Source: Bacteroidota bacterium (GTDB lineage Bacteria > Bacteroidota > Bacteroidia > AKYH767-A > OLB10). Taken from it: a stretch of 64,000 nt of DNA. The notes under the pieces are model-generated. The model ran no database searches. It saw nothing but the letters and a program-made list of their open reading frames with translations, and was not told where the DNA came from. The position numbers were made by a program, and so were the translations under genes. The stretch's first letter is position 1; the number at the start of each line of letters is the position of its first letter. The stretch covers positions 806,001 to 870,000 of the forward strand of contig JADJOA010000014.1 in the NCBI GenBank assembly GCA_016714005.1, written 5' to 3'. This document shows, one piece after another, positions 54,819 through 64,000 of the stretch.

Positions 54819-54854
54819 AATGGGCAGCAATTTTAAGCTGCCCATTTTATTTTT
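54819..54854 (+). terminator. Terminator after the haloperoxidase-like gene
   Basis: AATGGGCAGC (54819-54828) and GCTGCCCATT (54837-54846) form a perfect 10-bp stem with an 8-base loop, followed by TTATTTTT. Confidence 0.88.
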
Positions 54855-54896
54855 AGTAAGGTTTTGATACTATCATGATATAAAATTGCATTACGT

Positions 54897-55808
54897 TTGC
54901 GCAAAATTTATTGGGTGCAAATTATTGAAGACATAAAGCAAGGCAAACAAAGAATACTTGCAAAAGCTATAACCACTGTTGAAAATGAAACAGAAGGCTA
55001 CAAGGATATTTTGCAAAACCTGCAAATAAATTTTTCTATTCCTGTTGTTGGTTTTACAGGCGCACCGGGTGCCGGTAAGAGTACACTTATCAATGCATTG
55101 CTTGCACACGTTGGAAAGGAGAAGCGTGTTGCAGTGGTAGCTGTTGACCCTACATCTCCATTTACAAATGGTTCGTTGCTTGGCGATAGGTTACGCATGA
55201 ATGAACACTACCACAACCCGAATATTTTTATTCGCTCTTTAGCTACACGCGGTAACCTTGGCGGGTTGAGTGCAAAAACAATTGAAGTAGTTGATGTTTT
55301 GCGCAGTAGCAATTTTGATTTTATTTTTATTGAAACTGTTGGAGTAGGGCAGAGCGAAGTGGAAATTGCCGGACTTGCAGAAACAACTGTTGTAGTGTTA
55401 ACACCAATGGCTGGTGATGATGTGCAAGCATTAAAATCAGGCATTATAGAAATTGCCGATATATATGCAGTAAACAAAGCCGATCACGAGAGCATTGACA
55501 CGTTTGTAAAACAACTCAACTCATCATTGCACTTGCGACCACCATCAGCATGGACACCACCTGTAATTAAATGTATTGCAACCACAGGTGATGGAGTAGA
55601 GGAGTTATTTAAAAAAATTCAGGAACATCATTTTGCGGGCAGCAGTATAAAAAGAAAAAATATTTTGCTTGAAAAAGCATTGATGCTTTTGGTTGCACAT
55701 AAAATGAAAGGACTGGATAAAGAGAAGCTCAAAAGTCAGCTTGCTGTTGCGAGCGATGCAAAAGAATTTAACCTCTATCGTTTTATTGAAAAGTATGCAG
55801 GTAAGTAA
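54897..55808 (+). CDS. meaB: Methylmalonyl-CoA mutase-associated GTPase MeaB
   Basis: G3E-family GTPase that loads and protects cobalamin in methylmalonyl-CoA mutase. Walker A is GAPGAGKST (about residue 58), followed by VAVDPTSPF, DRLRMNEH, ETVGVGQSE and NKAD. Length is 303 residues from the TTG at 54897. That TTG lies inside a perfect -7 box (TACGTTTG, 54892-54899), so the GTG at 54915 is a good alternative start. The mutase genes are not in this window. Confidence 0.9.
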   Translation: MRKIYWVQIIEDIKQGKQRILAKAITTVENETEGYKDILQNLQINFSIPVVGFTGAPGAGKSTLINALLAHVGKEKRVAVVAVDPTSPFTNGSLLGDRLRMNEHYHNPNIFIRSLATRGNLGGLSAKTIEVVDVLRSSNFDFIFIETVGVGQSEVEIAGLAETTVVVLTPMAGDDVQALKSGIIEIADIYAVNKADHESIDTFVKQLNSSLHLRPPSAWTPPVIKCIATTGDGVEELFKKIQEHHFAGSSIKRKNILLEKALMLLVAHKMKGLDKEKLKSQLAVASDAKEFNLYRFIEKYAGK

Positions 55809-55812
55809 ACGA

Positions 55813-57754
55813 TCAGCTTTTTACATGGTAAACTTCATTCCATTTAATAAAGGCTACCATTTTCCAAAATTCACTCACCTTAGTAGCATTGTCAAGTGTG
55901 CCATCAAGAGAGTTTAAAATTTTATTTCTATTGAGCATTGAAGGCATTTTTACTTCGTTCAAATAAAAAAGTCAATTGAGGTTTTAAATCTGTAATCCAG
56001 TTTTTCTGTGGCGTTACAAATCCCTTCTTATCTGTGCGCCACACAACACTATCAGGAATTTTTTTATCGATGGTTTTTCTAAGCACATATTTTGTCCAGC
56101 CATTATGCAGTTTAACATCATCGGGCATGGCAATAGATAGCTCAACCAACCGGTGATCTAAAAACGGTACGCGGCTTTCAATGGAAAATGCCATAGAGTT
56201 GCGGTCTTCATAACGCAACAAATCATGCATGCCGTATTTGGTTGATACTATACTCATATCTCGGTAGTTGGTCCCTATTACACCTTTATCTTTTACATTG
56301 GAATTTTGCAGAGTGAATTCTTCAGTTAAAAATGTGGTACCAACCCTTTTTTGCGCTCTTGCCGATTTTTTTAGCGATGATGGCACTAAATAAAATGCGC
56401 CACGCATTACTTCATTAGAAATTTTTATACCACGGTTTTTCTTCAGGCATTTTTGTTCGTGATAAAACTTTGCAAGTCTCATTTTTTTCAAAAGAGAAAA
56501 AAGATACACGCCTGTAAAAACACTATAGCCTCCCAGCGTTTCATCAGCACCCTGTCCATCAAGCAAAACTTTCATTCCCTGCTTGCCTGCAAGTTTCATT
56601 ACTTCCCACTGGGCATACATACTTGTGCTTGCAATAGGTAAATCCTGATGCCAGATTAGTTTATCCAAATCTTTCCAATAATCATTAAAGTTAGGTTTGG
56701 TGTAATAAGGCTTTATATTTTGAAAATGATTTACAACCTGGTTTGCAAAAAAACTTTCATCAATTTTTTTGTCATCGTAAATAGCTGTAAAACTGTTGAA
56801 GGTTGTGTTGAGCAATTGTGGGGCGGCAAAACCAATAATGGCACTTGAATCAAGCCCGCCACTCAAGCATGTACCTATAGGAACATCAGCCCGCAAGTGC
56901 ATTGAAATGCTTTCACTAAATCGTGATTGATATTCCGCAAAATAATCTTTAATATTTGAAGACGCTGTTGTTGCAACTGCGTCTTCAAGATTGTAATAAG
57001 AGCTTAGGTTAATGGAAAAATCGCTGAGGTTAACAACCATGTTATGCCCTACCGGCAACTCAACAATGTTTTTAAAAAGAGTTTCGTAAGGATTATTGGC
57101 TTTGGAAAAGGCAATGTATTGGTAAGCTGTTTCTGTGTTTAATTCCGGGACAATATTTTTATCTTCGAGTATTGCTTTTATTTCAGATGCAAAAACCAAC
57201 TTGCCGTCTTTATAGAAATAGTACAGTGGTTTAATACCAAACCTATCGCGCGAAATAAATACGATGTTTTTTTCATGGTCATAAATTGCAAACGCCCACA
57301 TACCCATAAATTTTTTAACGCAGTCAAAACCCCACTCACGGTAAGAAGCGAGAATTACCTCCGTATCGCTATCTGATGAAAACGAGTAGCCTTTTGCTGC
57401 AAGTTCCGATTTTATTTCGCGGTAGTTATACACCTCGCCATTAAATACAATGTAAGTTTTATTACCATTGTAATTCATAGGTTGATGCCCATGTGCTGAT
57501 AAGTCAATGATGCTTAGCCTACGGTGAAGTAAAGCTACCTGTATTTTTTGTTCCGAAAAATTAGAAATGATATGCTGATGTGAATGAACTTCAGGTATCG
57601 AATCATCGCCACGGTTTAAATAAAATTTTTTATTTGTGTCAACTGTCAAAAAACCCTCGTCATCGGGTCCGCGGTGGCGTATTACCGCTGACATGCGGTA
57701 TAAAATATTTAAATCAATTCCGTTTCTGTCTATTACTCCTGCTATGCCGCACAT
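55813..57754 (-). CDS. asnB: Asparagine synthetase B, glutamine-hydrolysing (frameshifted)
   Basis: Converts aspartate to asparagine with glutamine and ATP. N-terminal glutaminase begins MCGIAGVID with catalytic Cys2; the synthetase PP-loop SGGLDSS is at residues 298-304. The visible ORF stops at 55928, but an extra A near 55950 cuts off the tail; the corrected frame continues MPSMLNRNKILNSLDG and then FIKWNEVYH, stopping at 55813, which makes 646 residues. The extended C-terminus fits the exosortase/polysaccharide-associated AsnB type. Thirty bases downstream of the arginase-family gene and probably in one operon with it. Confidence 0.9.
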
Positions 57755-57784
57755 AATTAGTGATTAATGATTAATGGCTTGAGC

Positions 57785-58729
57785 TTAGTATGTTATTTGA
57801 CTAACCACTCGTTGTAAAATTTCAAAAGTGTTTTCTGCCATCAGGTTTTCTTTGTCAAGGGTAGGGTTAACTTCTGTAACTTCAAAGCAGCAAACTTTTT
57901 CGTTTTGTATTAAACGCACACATAAACTTCCTGCTTCTTTTTCTGTAATACCGTTACGTACAGGTGTGCCCGTTCCTTTGCTTATAGAAGAGTCCATGCT
58001 GTCCACATCAAAAGAGATATAAATATGTGTACAGTGCGAGAGATACGCCAGCGCATCTCTTGCAATTTTTCTACACCATGTCTTTTAACATCGTTGGTTG
58101 AGAAAGAACGAATCTTATGTTTTTCATCAGAAAAGTTTCTTCGGGTTCTACATCGCGCACGGCAATGTAAACCAAATCGCGGTAAGTAATTTTTGGAGAA
58201 ACGCCTCCAACTTTTTTCAGTTTATTCCATAAGTCAACAGTTTCTTTATCGGGTTTGTTCATACGGTTGGAGCTGTTGTCTTCGGCAAGTATTGCTGCCA
58301 ATGGCATACCATGCACGTTGCCTGTTGGTGTTGTATAGGGTGAGTGCAAATCGGCATGAGCATCAATCCAGATAATTCCGAGTTTTGATTTCGGGAAAGC
58401 CATTTTTATTCCCGCAACAGTGCCACCTGCAGAGCTATGATCTCCTGCCAGGATCAATGGAAATTTGCGCTCCTTTAGGGTATCAGCCACCACTTTAGAA
58501 ATGCGCTCATACATAGTAACAATTCCTTTGATACGCTTGGCATAAGGAGTACCGCCCAGTTCAAAAAGCAATTTGTTTTCATTAGGCACATCTATGCTCT
58601 CTACTTTGTTAAACAAATTGCTTCCATAATCAAGTGCGCCACTTTAATAGCATCTACACCGAGGCTTGCTCCACGCGTGCCTGCACCAATCTCACTTTTT
58701 ACTTCAATAAATTTTATTTTCTTTTCCAT
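57785..58729 (-). CDS. Arginase-family ureohydrolase (frameshifted)
   Basis: Binuclear manganese hydrolase, arginase or agmatinase. The ATG at 58729 gives MEKKIKFIEVKSEIGAGTRG. Metal ligands are in GDHSSAGG, DAHADLHSP and SFDVDSMD, and EVTEVNPTLD closes the site. One base is missing near 58641 and one is extra near 58072; correction gives 314 residues. The N-terminal pattern resembles arginase (RocF) of Bacteroidota. The divergent neighbour is arginine decarboxylase, so agmatine as substrate is also possible. Heads an operon with asnB. Confidence 0.82.
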
Positions 58730-58885
58730 AAAAATATTTTCTCAATTAATTGCAACTGTTATTTACATTCGCACACGATAAGTTCAGAGTATTAAAAAAA
58801 CCAATTGCTCAATGCTGACAATCCCCCCCCACGAAACTTTGGGGCACAATTGACCATTCATTATTCATAACTCATAATTTATTAA

Positions 58886-60291
58886 ATGCGCAACAGTTAT
58901 ATTGATTTAATAAGGCAAAGCTACGATTTTCCACAGGAAGGTTTTGAAGTGATTGATAATGTGCTCCATTTTAATGGTATTAATATGATGGACATTATAG
59001 AACAGTACGGGACACCTCTCAAAATATCTTATTTACCCAAAATTAGCTCGCAAATACAAAAGGCGAAGCGCATTTTTAAAGTGGCAATGGCAAAGGTTGA
59101 TTATAAAGGAACTTATCAATATTGTTATTGTACCAAAAGCTCTCATTTTTCTTTTGTGCTGGAAGAAGCTATTAAGAACGAAATTCACCTTGAAACATCA
59201 TCTGCCTTTGATATTCCTATTATAAGGGCATTGCACCAGCAGCAAAAAATAAATAAGGATATTTTTATTTTAAGCAATGGCTACAAGCGCGAAAATTATA
59301 TAAAGGGAATTGTTGATTTGATTAAGGACGATTTCAGCAATGTAATTCCTGTTCTTGATAATACCGATGAACTTACACACTACGAAAAAGCATTGCCTGA
59401 TAAAAAAATAAAAATTGGAATACGCATAGCTGCTGAAGAAGAACCCAATGCTGAATTCTATACTTCGCGATTGGGAATACGCTCAAAAGAAATTTTGGAG
59501 TTTTATAAAAACACCATCAAAAAAATGCAAATGTGGAGTTAAAGATGTTGCACTTTTTTATCAATACCGGTATTAAAGATACATCGTATTACTGGAGCGA
59601 ACTGCAAAGAAACATTCAGCTTTATTGCGACTTGCGTAAGATTTGCCCTGAACTTAACTCGCTTGATATTGGCGGAGGTATGCCTATAAAAACACGCCTT
59701 AGTTTTGAGTACGACTACCAGTACATGGCTGACCAGATTATAAGCCAGATAAAAACAATTTGCGATTCAAGAAAAGTGCCCGTACCCAATATTTTTACTG
59801 AGTTTGGAAGTTTTACAGTAGGAGAAAGTGGAGCAATAATTTATAAAGTAGTTGGGCAAAAACAACAGAATGATAAAGAGCGCTGGTATATGATTGACAG
59901 CAGTTTTATTACCACCTTGCCCGACACATGGGGCATTAAACAAAAGTTTATTATGCTTGCCATTAATCACTGGGATAAAGAATTTGACCGAATTAATTTA
60001 GGTGGAATTACCTGCGATGGCGATGATTATTACATTATGGAGAATGTAAAGAACCGCGTGTTTATGCCAAGGTTTGAAGAGAAGGACCCATTATACATTG
60101 GATTTTTTCACACAGGTGCATACCAGGAATCGTTAGGTGGATATGGAGGTATACAACATTGTTTATTGCCAGCACCCAAACATGTGTTAATTGAAAGAAA
60201 CGAAGATGGCGAACTTTCCACATGGCTTTTGCAAAGAGCAAAGCTCAAAAAGCATGATGAAAATATTGGGGTATTAATTAGGGATACCTAA
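58886..60291 (+). CDS. speA: Arginine decarboxylase, fold III PLP type (frameshifted)
   Basis: Biosynthetic arginine decarboxylase producing agmatine for polyamines. About 468 residues once an A is added in the run near 59522. Alanine-racemase fold: the PLP Lys region is YCTKSSHFSFVLEEA, the glycine-rich phosphate-binding loop is LDIGGGMP, and the C-terminal HTGAYQESLGGYGGIQHCLLPAP contains the substrate-binding Asp/Glu/Tyr region. Short form without the extra SpeA insert. Followed at 20 bases by the FAD/NAD-binding protein gene. Confidence 0.88.
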
Positions 60292-60311
60292 AGTCAATTA
60301 AACTCTTATTT

Positions 60312-61687
60312 ATGACTGATAGTACTTTGCAAAAAAATACAATAGCCATAATTGGCGGAGGCTTTTCGGGAGCGGCAACAGTCATTCATATTTGCAGGAG
60401 TTATCATAAGCCCATAAAGATTTTATTTTTTAATGAAGGTTATCCTGTGGCAAAGGGCATTGCCTACAGTAGCCAAAGCAAGTATCATGTGTTAAATGTA
60501 GCTGCCAGTAAAATGAGTTTGTTTAACAACGAGCCTTTGCATTTCGTTAACTGGGTAAGAAATATTTATGCTGAGTTTGATGATGAGAATTTGGAAAATA
60601 TGTTTTTACCTCGAAGTATTTTCGGTGAGTATGTAGCCAAACATTTTAACCATGCAATAAAAAATTCAGCCAATGTTGAAGTGGTTGAAATTAAAAAGCA
60701 GGTAAATGACGTTGTGTTTGTCAATGGCAGGTATGACATTACAACATCAGGTAACGAAAAATTTGCGGCCGATAAAATTCTTTATGCTCCCGGAAATTTT
60801 ATTCCTGAAATTCCTAAGGCTGTTGGCAGCGATTTAATTGAACAGAAAAAGTATTTCTCAAATCCTTGGACTGATGATGCAACCGATAATCTTAACAATG
60901 GCGATGTACTGATATTGGGCACCGGTTTAACAATGGTGGATACAGTGCTGAGTTTGCTTGAAAAAAATTTTGAGGGAAATATTATTGCAGCCTCAACACA
61001 TGGTTTTTTTCCGTTGCCTCACAGAAAATATGAACCATATTCCGATATTTTAATTGAGTTAAAAGGCCTTACTCCATCAACCAGATTTTGATGTATTCAG
61101 AAAGCACGTACAGGAAGCGCGCAAAAGAAATTTGTTTGGAGCCGCTGTGGTTGACGCACTGCGACCTTTCACAAGACATTTGGCTACAGTTGGATTTATC
61201 TGAAAAGAAGAGATTTATTAATCACGTTAGACATACATGGGGGTTGGCACGCCACAGGTTACCTGTTGAAGTTTATGAACGTATTGCTCCATTGCTTCAA
61301 TCGTACAAACTAAAAATTTTGGCAGGACGCATTAAGGAATCAAAATTGGCTGATGGAAAAGTTGAGGTGATGATAACTGAGCGCAAATCTCAAATTCCTG
61401 TTTTTATGAAAGTGCAACGCATTATTAACTGCACCGGTCCGCAAACCAATGTAACAAAAGTTAAAGACTCTTTGATGCAGAATTTGCTAAAAAGAAATTT
61501 AATTGAACCAGATGAACTTGATTTGGGAATAAGAGCAACCGCTTACGGAAATGTTATTACTGAAAATAAAATTTCAACTTCTTTTTTTACCATTGGCTCA
61601 ACTTTGAGGGGAGTACTTTGGGAAAGTACTGCAGTTCCCGAAATTAGGGTTCAAGCTGAACGTGTGGCTAAACTACTTACGTATTAA
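60312..61687 (+). CDS. FAD/NAD(P)-binding protein (NAD_binding_9 type, frameshifted)
   Basis: About 457 residues after removing an extra base near 61052 and another near 61165. The N-terminal dinucleotide loop is IIGGGFSGAATV; GYPVAKGIAYSS and HVLNVAASKMSLFN are typical of the FAD-NAD(P)-binding (YdhS/HcaD-like) family; a second nucleotide loop is ILGTGLTMVD. The stretch between the two frame changes reads DFDVFRKHVQEARKR and VDALRP, as in relatives. Substrate unknown. Probably co-transcribed with speA. Confidence 0.82.
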
Positions 61688-61725
61688 ATTTTTTCAACCC
61701 ACAAATCTTCTAAAAAAGTGAAACA

Positions 61726-62562
61726 CTAAATTCTTGCGGCTTCGGGGCGCAGTTGCTTCACAGCAAGCACTAGAAAAGATGGAATAATAATATGATGAGT
61801 CAGCTCAATTTTGTTAGGTCAGCTAAGTATGATATCATTTCATCATATTTTTCTTTGCCGTATTTCTCAATGATAAATTTCTTTTTATCAGGGCGTTCAA
61901 AGTACCGGTACATACCTTCGGCATCGGCTTCCGGGTGAAACTGCACCCCAGCATATAGGGACTAAAACGCAATGCCATTATTGCACGCTCGTACGGTACA
62001 TGAGGGCGATTTTTTTCCTGGCAAAGAAGAGTGGCTCCATCGGCATTTATTTTCTCAAGGTTTGGTTTAACCACTTGCCACTCGCGGGAGTCAACTGCAT
62101 AAAACGGTTCGGGAAGTTTGCCAATAATGTTGCTGTTTATTGCATCATCCATTTTATGAATTGGAAAAATTCCAAATGCTGCAGAGTGTCTTTTTCAATA
62201 ACACCATAGCCATAATGATTCATCATCATTTGAAAAGAATGACAAATTAAAAAAACATGCTTTTTGGATGTCACTTCTATTTTATTATTTTCAGCAATGG
62301 CATCCATCAATTCAAAATAATCTTTCTCCCATTTTTGATCGGATGGTTTCGGACAGCCTGGGCCTCCTGATGAAATAAAAATATCGTATTCGTTTATGTT
62401 GGGGAACTCATCTTTTGCCCTTACATCATAAACAGTATAATTAATTAAACCATTGTTTATTTTATTGAAGCGCTCAAGTATGGCCTTGATGCTTCGCATA
62501 CCCTCATTAGGTTCGTTGTTGTATAAATCAAGTACAGCAACTTTAATCAGTGATTGATTCAT
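61726..62562 (-). CDS. GMP synthase-like class I glutamine amidotransferase (frameshifted)
   Basis: Standalone amidotransferase domain of about 279 residues. The nucleophile is Cys in LICHSFQM and the catalytic His is in GVQFHPEADAEGM. SSGGPG marks the oxyanion region. Three bases are missing (near 62165, 61940 and 61808); correction extends the gene to IELTHHIIIPSFLVLAV and a stop at 61726-61728. There is no synthetase partner domain. It starts as ATGA, overlapping the stop of the carboxylate-amine ligase gene at 62559-62562, implying coupling. Partner and acceptor unknown. Confidence 0.82.
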
Positions 62563-63710
62563 TTAGCTTTTTCTACAGCCTCTTTTACGTTAATACCAAT
62601 ATTTGTTTCACTAACTATGTAATCTACTACTTCTTTAAAGTTTTTATTTTTTTCATACACCGCCAACTGCCTGTCGGCACCTGTACCGCCAAAAAACATT
62701 TCAGGAATTTTTGCAACTTCTTTTCTGCAGCCCAAATCATCAACAACATCATCAACAAATTCTATTAACTCTTCAATTAAAACCTTGGTTTCTATTTCTG
62801 CTTCTTTACCAAAATCAATTAATTTATCTTCAATACCATAACGAGCAGCGCGCCATTTGTTTTCGTTAATGAGTGCGCGGCTGTAAATGCGGAAACTAAG
62901 ATTGCTTGACATTAATTTAAACAGTTTCGCAATGATAGATTGCATAAGAGCGGCAAGGCAAATTGTTTCTTCAATACGCATAGGAATATCGCAAATTGAA
63001 ACTCAACTGTATTGAAAAATGGATGTAGGCGAATATCCCACCAAACTTTTTCGCATTATCCATGCAATTAGTTTTTACGAGTAGTTTTATGTAATCATCA
63101 TACTCACTTGCACTGCTAAACTCATCAGGGGATACCGGTGCGTGGAAATTTATCAAACACTTTTGTACGAAAGGATTTAAAGCCTGTGTTTCGCCCTTCC
63201 CAAAAGGTGAGTTGGTAGAGAGTGCAAATATGTGCGGCAGAAAATAACGCGCCTGGTTCATTAGTTTTAAACCTGTTTCCCTATCAGGTATGCCAACGTG
63301 TACGTGCAACCCAAAATTAAATTGCTTCGTGCGGCATCCTGCATTTCGCGAACAATTTCTTCGTATCGAGGGTGGTCGGTTATTAATTGATCTTGCCAGC
63401 GCGAAAAAGGATGCGTGCCTGCTGCGGCAATAACTAAATTTTGTTTAGCGGCAAGCTCAGCAACCATCTTTCTAAGAAATGTAACTTCTTTGCGTGCTTC
63501 GGTAATATCGTTACAAGTGTTGGTGCCCACTTCTACCACACTTAGGTGCATTTCAGCTTTTACTTGTTCTTTTAAAACCACTTTACCGCCTTCTACAATT
63601 TGGTGCATGTGAGATTTTAGCTCGCGTGTAACAGGGTCTATAACCTGAAATTCCTCTTCAATGCCCAATGTAAAAGCAGGCATTTTAAAATTTTTGTTGA
63701 TGTAAACCAT
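62559..63710 (-). CDS. ybdK: Carboxylate-amine ligase, YbdK/GCS2 family (frameshifted)
   Basis: Gamma-glutamylcysteine-ligase-like enzyme of 384 residues after repair. The N-terminal FTLGIEEEFQVID, VEVGTNTC, GLHVHVGI and WWDIRLHPFFNTVEFRICD segments are the family core with the substrate and metal Glu/His residues. Five frame changes lie near 63310, 63195, 63135, 63045 and 62998. Start is ATG 63710 or 63683. Likely a gamma-glutamyl ligase of unproven substrate. Between cmk (13 bases upstream) and the amidotransferase (overlapping). Confidence 0.85.
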
Positions 63711-63723
63711 GAATATTTTGGTT

Positions 63724-64000
63724 TTATTGTTGGACTAAGTTTTTTTGCTTTTTCTTTTCTATTTCCTGTAGCACAAATTCAATTTGTTGTTCGTGAGTCA
63801 TGTTTGTGTTGTCAAGCACTACTGCATCATCTGCTTTTCTTAACGGACTTTCGAACGCGAGCTGTCTTCTTTATCACGGCTTTTGAGGTTTGCTCTTACT
63901 TCGTCAATGGTAACTTTTGTGCCTTTAAGTTGCAACTCTTTAAACCTGCGTTGTGCGCGCACTTCTTCATTAGCCTGCATAAAAATTTTTATATCAGCCA
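63724..64000 (-). CDS. cmk: Cytidylate kinase, 3' end (partial, frameshifted)
   Basis: Only the C-terminal ~90 codons lie in the window. DIKIFMQANEEVRAQRRF, then the LID-like region NLKSRDKEDSSR and SPLRKADDAVVLDNTNMT, match CMP/dCMP kinase. One base is missing near 63856. The stop is at 63724-63726. The upstream part extends past the window edge. Heads a probable operon with ybdK and the amidotransferase gene. Confidence 0.85.

Noticed and set aside
1..64000. Programmed ribosomal frameshifting as the cause of split genes
   Set aside because: Too many sites, in many unrelated genes, both plus and minus one, at simple homopolymers without slippery heptamers or pseudoknots.

Overview
The window is chromosomal DNA from a member of the Bacteroidota, probably a free-living or environmental lineage near Chitinophagales/Cytophagales. 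The evidence: several secreted proteins with type IX secretion system (T9SS) tails (type A and the CHU_C-like type B), a PorV/PorQ-family outer-membrane protein, a TonB-dependent receptor with an N-terminal carboxypeptidase-regulatory domain, a YbiT-type ABC-F protein with a decayed second Walker A, a second EF-G of the Bacteroidota EF-G2 kind, and several promoters of the Bacteroidota form TTTG-N19-21-TAnnTTTG. There are no rRNA, tRNA, CRISPR, prophage or transposase genes.

Layout. 1-7.8 kb: housekeeping and proteolysis (RlmI, SirB1-like, SDR, Tdk, isoaspartyl peptidase, M1 and M48 peptidases, ClpS). 8-12.3 kb: a squalene-cyclase-fold-like membrane protein, a small unknown membrane protein and a TPR sensor kinase; the first and third carry an in-frame stop inside conserved sequence. 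12.3-24.8 kb: YbiT-like ABC-F, 2-oxoglutarate dehydrogenase E2, a glycosyltransferase-CysN pair, a TPR-ComA pair, AroQ, a KirBac channel, a T9SS cargo, an FNR-like reductase, TlyA and a small Pro/Lys-rich membrane protein. 24.9-34 kb: a three-gene surface operon (TonB receptor, ~1400-residue T9SS protein, PorV/PorQ protein). 34-41.3 kb: GreA, HIT, EF-G2, S9 peptidase, YwqK-like, MnmA. 41.7-54.8 kb: a ~2580-residue PKD adhesin with a type B tail and a 1664-residue haloperoxidase/PAP2-like cargo with its own promoter and terminator. 54.9-64 kb: MeaB, AsnB, arginase, arginine decarboxylase, an FAD/NAD-binding protein, a glutamine amidotransferase, a carboxylate-amine ligase and the 3' end of Cmk.

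A dominant technical feature is about 50 single-base frameshifts, mostly one base missing from a homopolymer, in genes that are otherwise well conserved, including housekeeping genes. I read these as consensus errors of an unpolished long-read-type assembly. The genes below are therefore given as reconstructed full spans, with frameshift positions stated. Lengths of reconstructed proteins assume the frame is restored.

Functional links: T9SS export and surface display dominate (four cargo proteins plus one PorV/PorQ-type protein). Arginine use (arginase, arginine decarboxylase) sits with asparagine synthetase. Sulfur chemistry appears twice (CysN, phosphosulfolactate synthase) in convergent operons. 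No single unmistakable new defence or mobile system is present. The best leads are the receptor/cargo/PorV operon, the apparently GTPase-dead EF-G paralog, the haloperoxidase-like giant cargo, and a REPIN-like inverted repeat.
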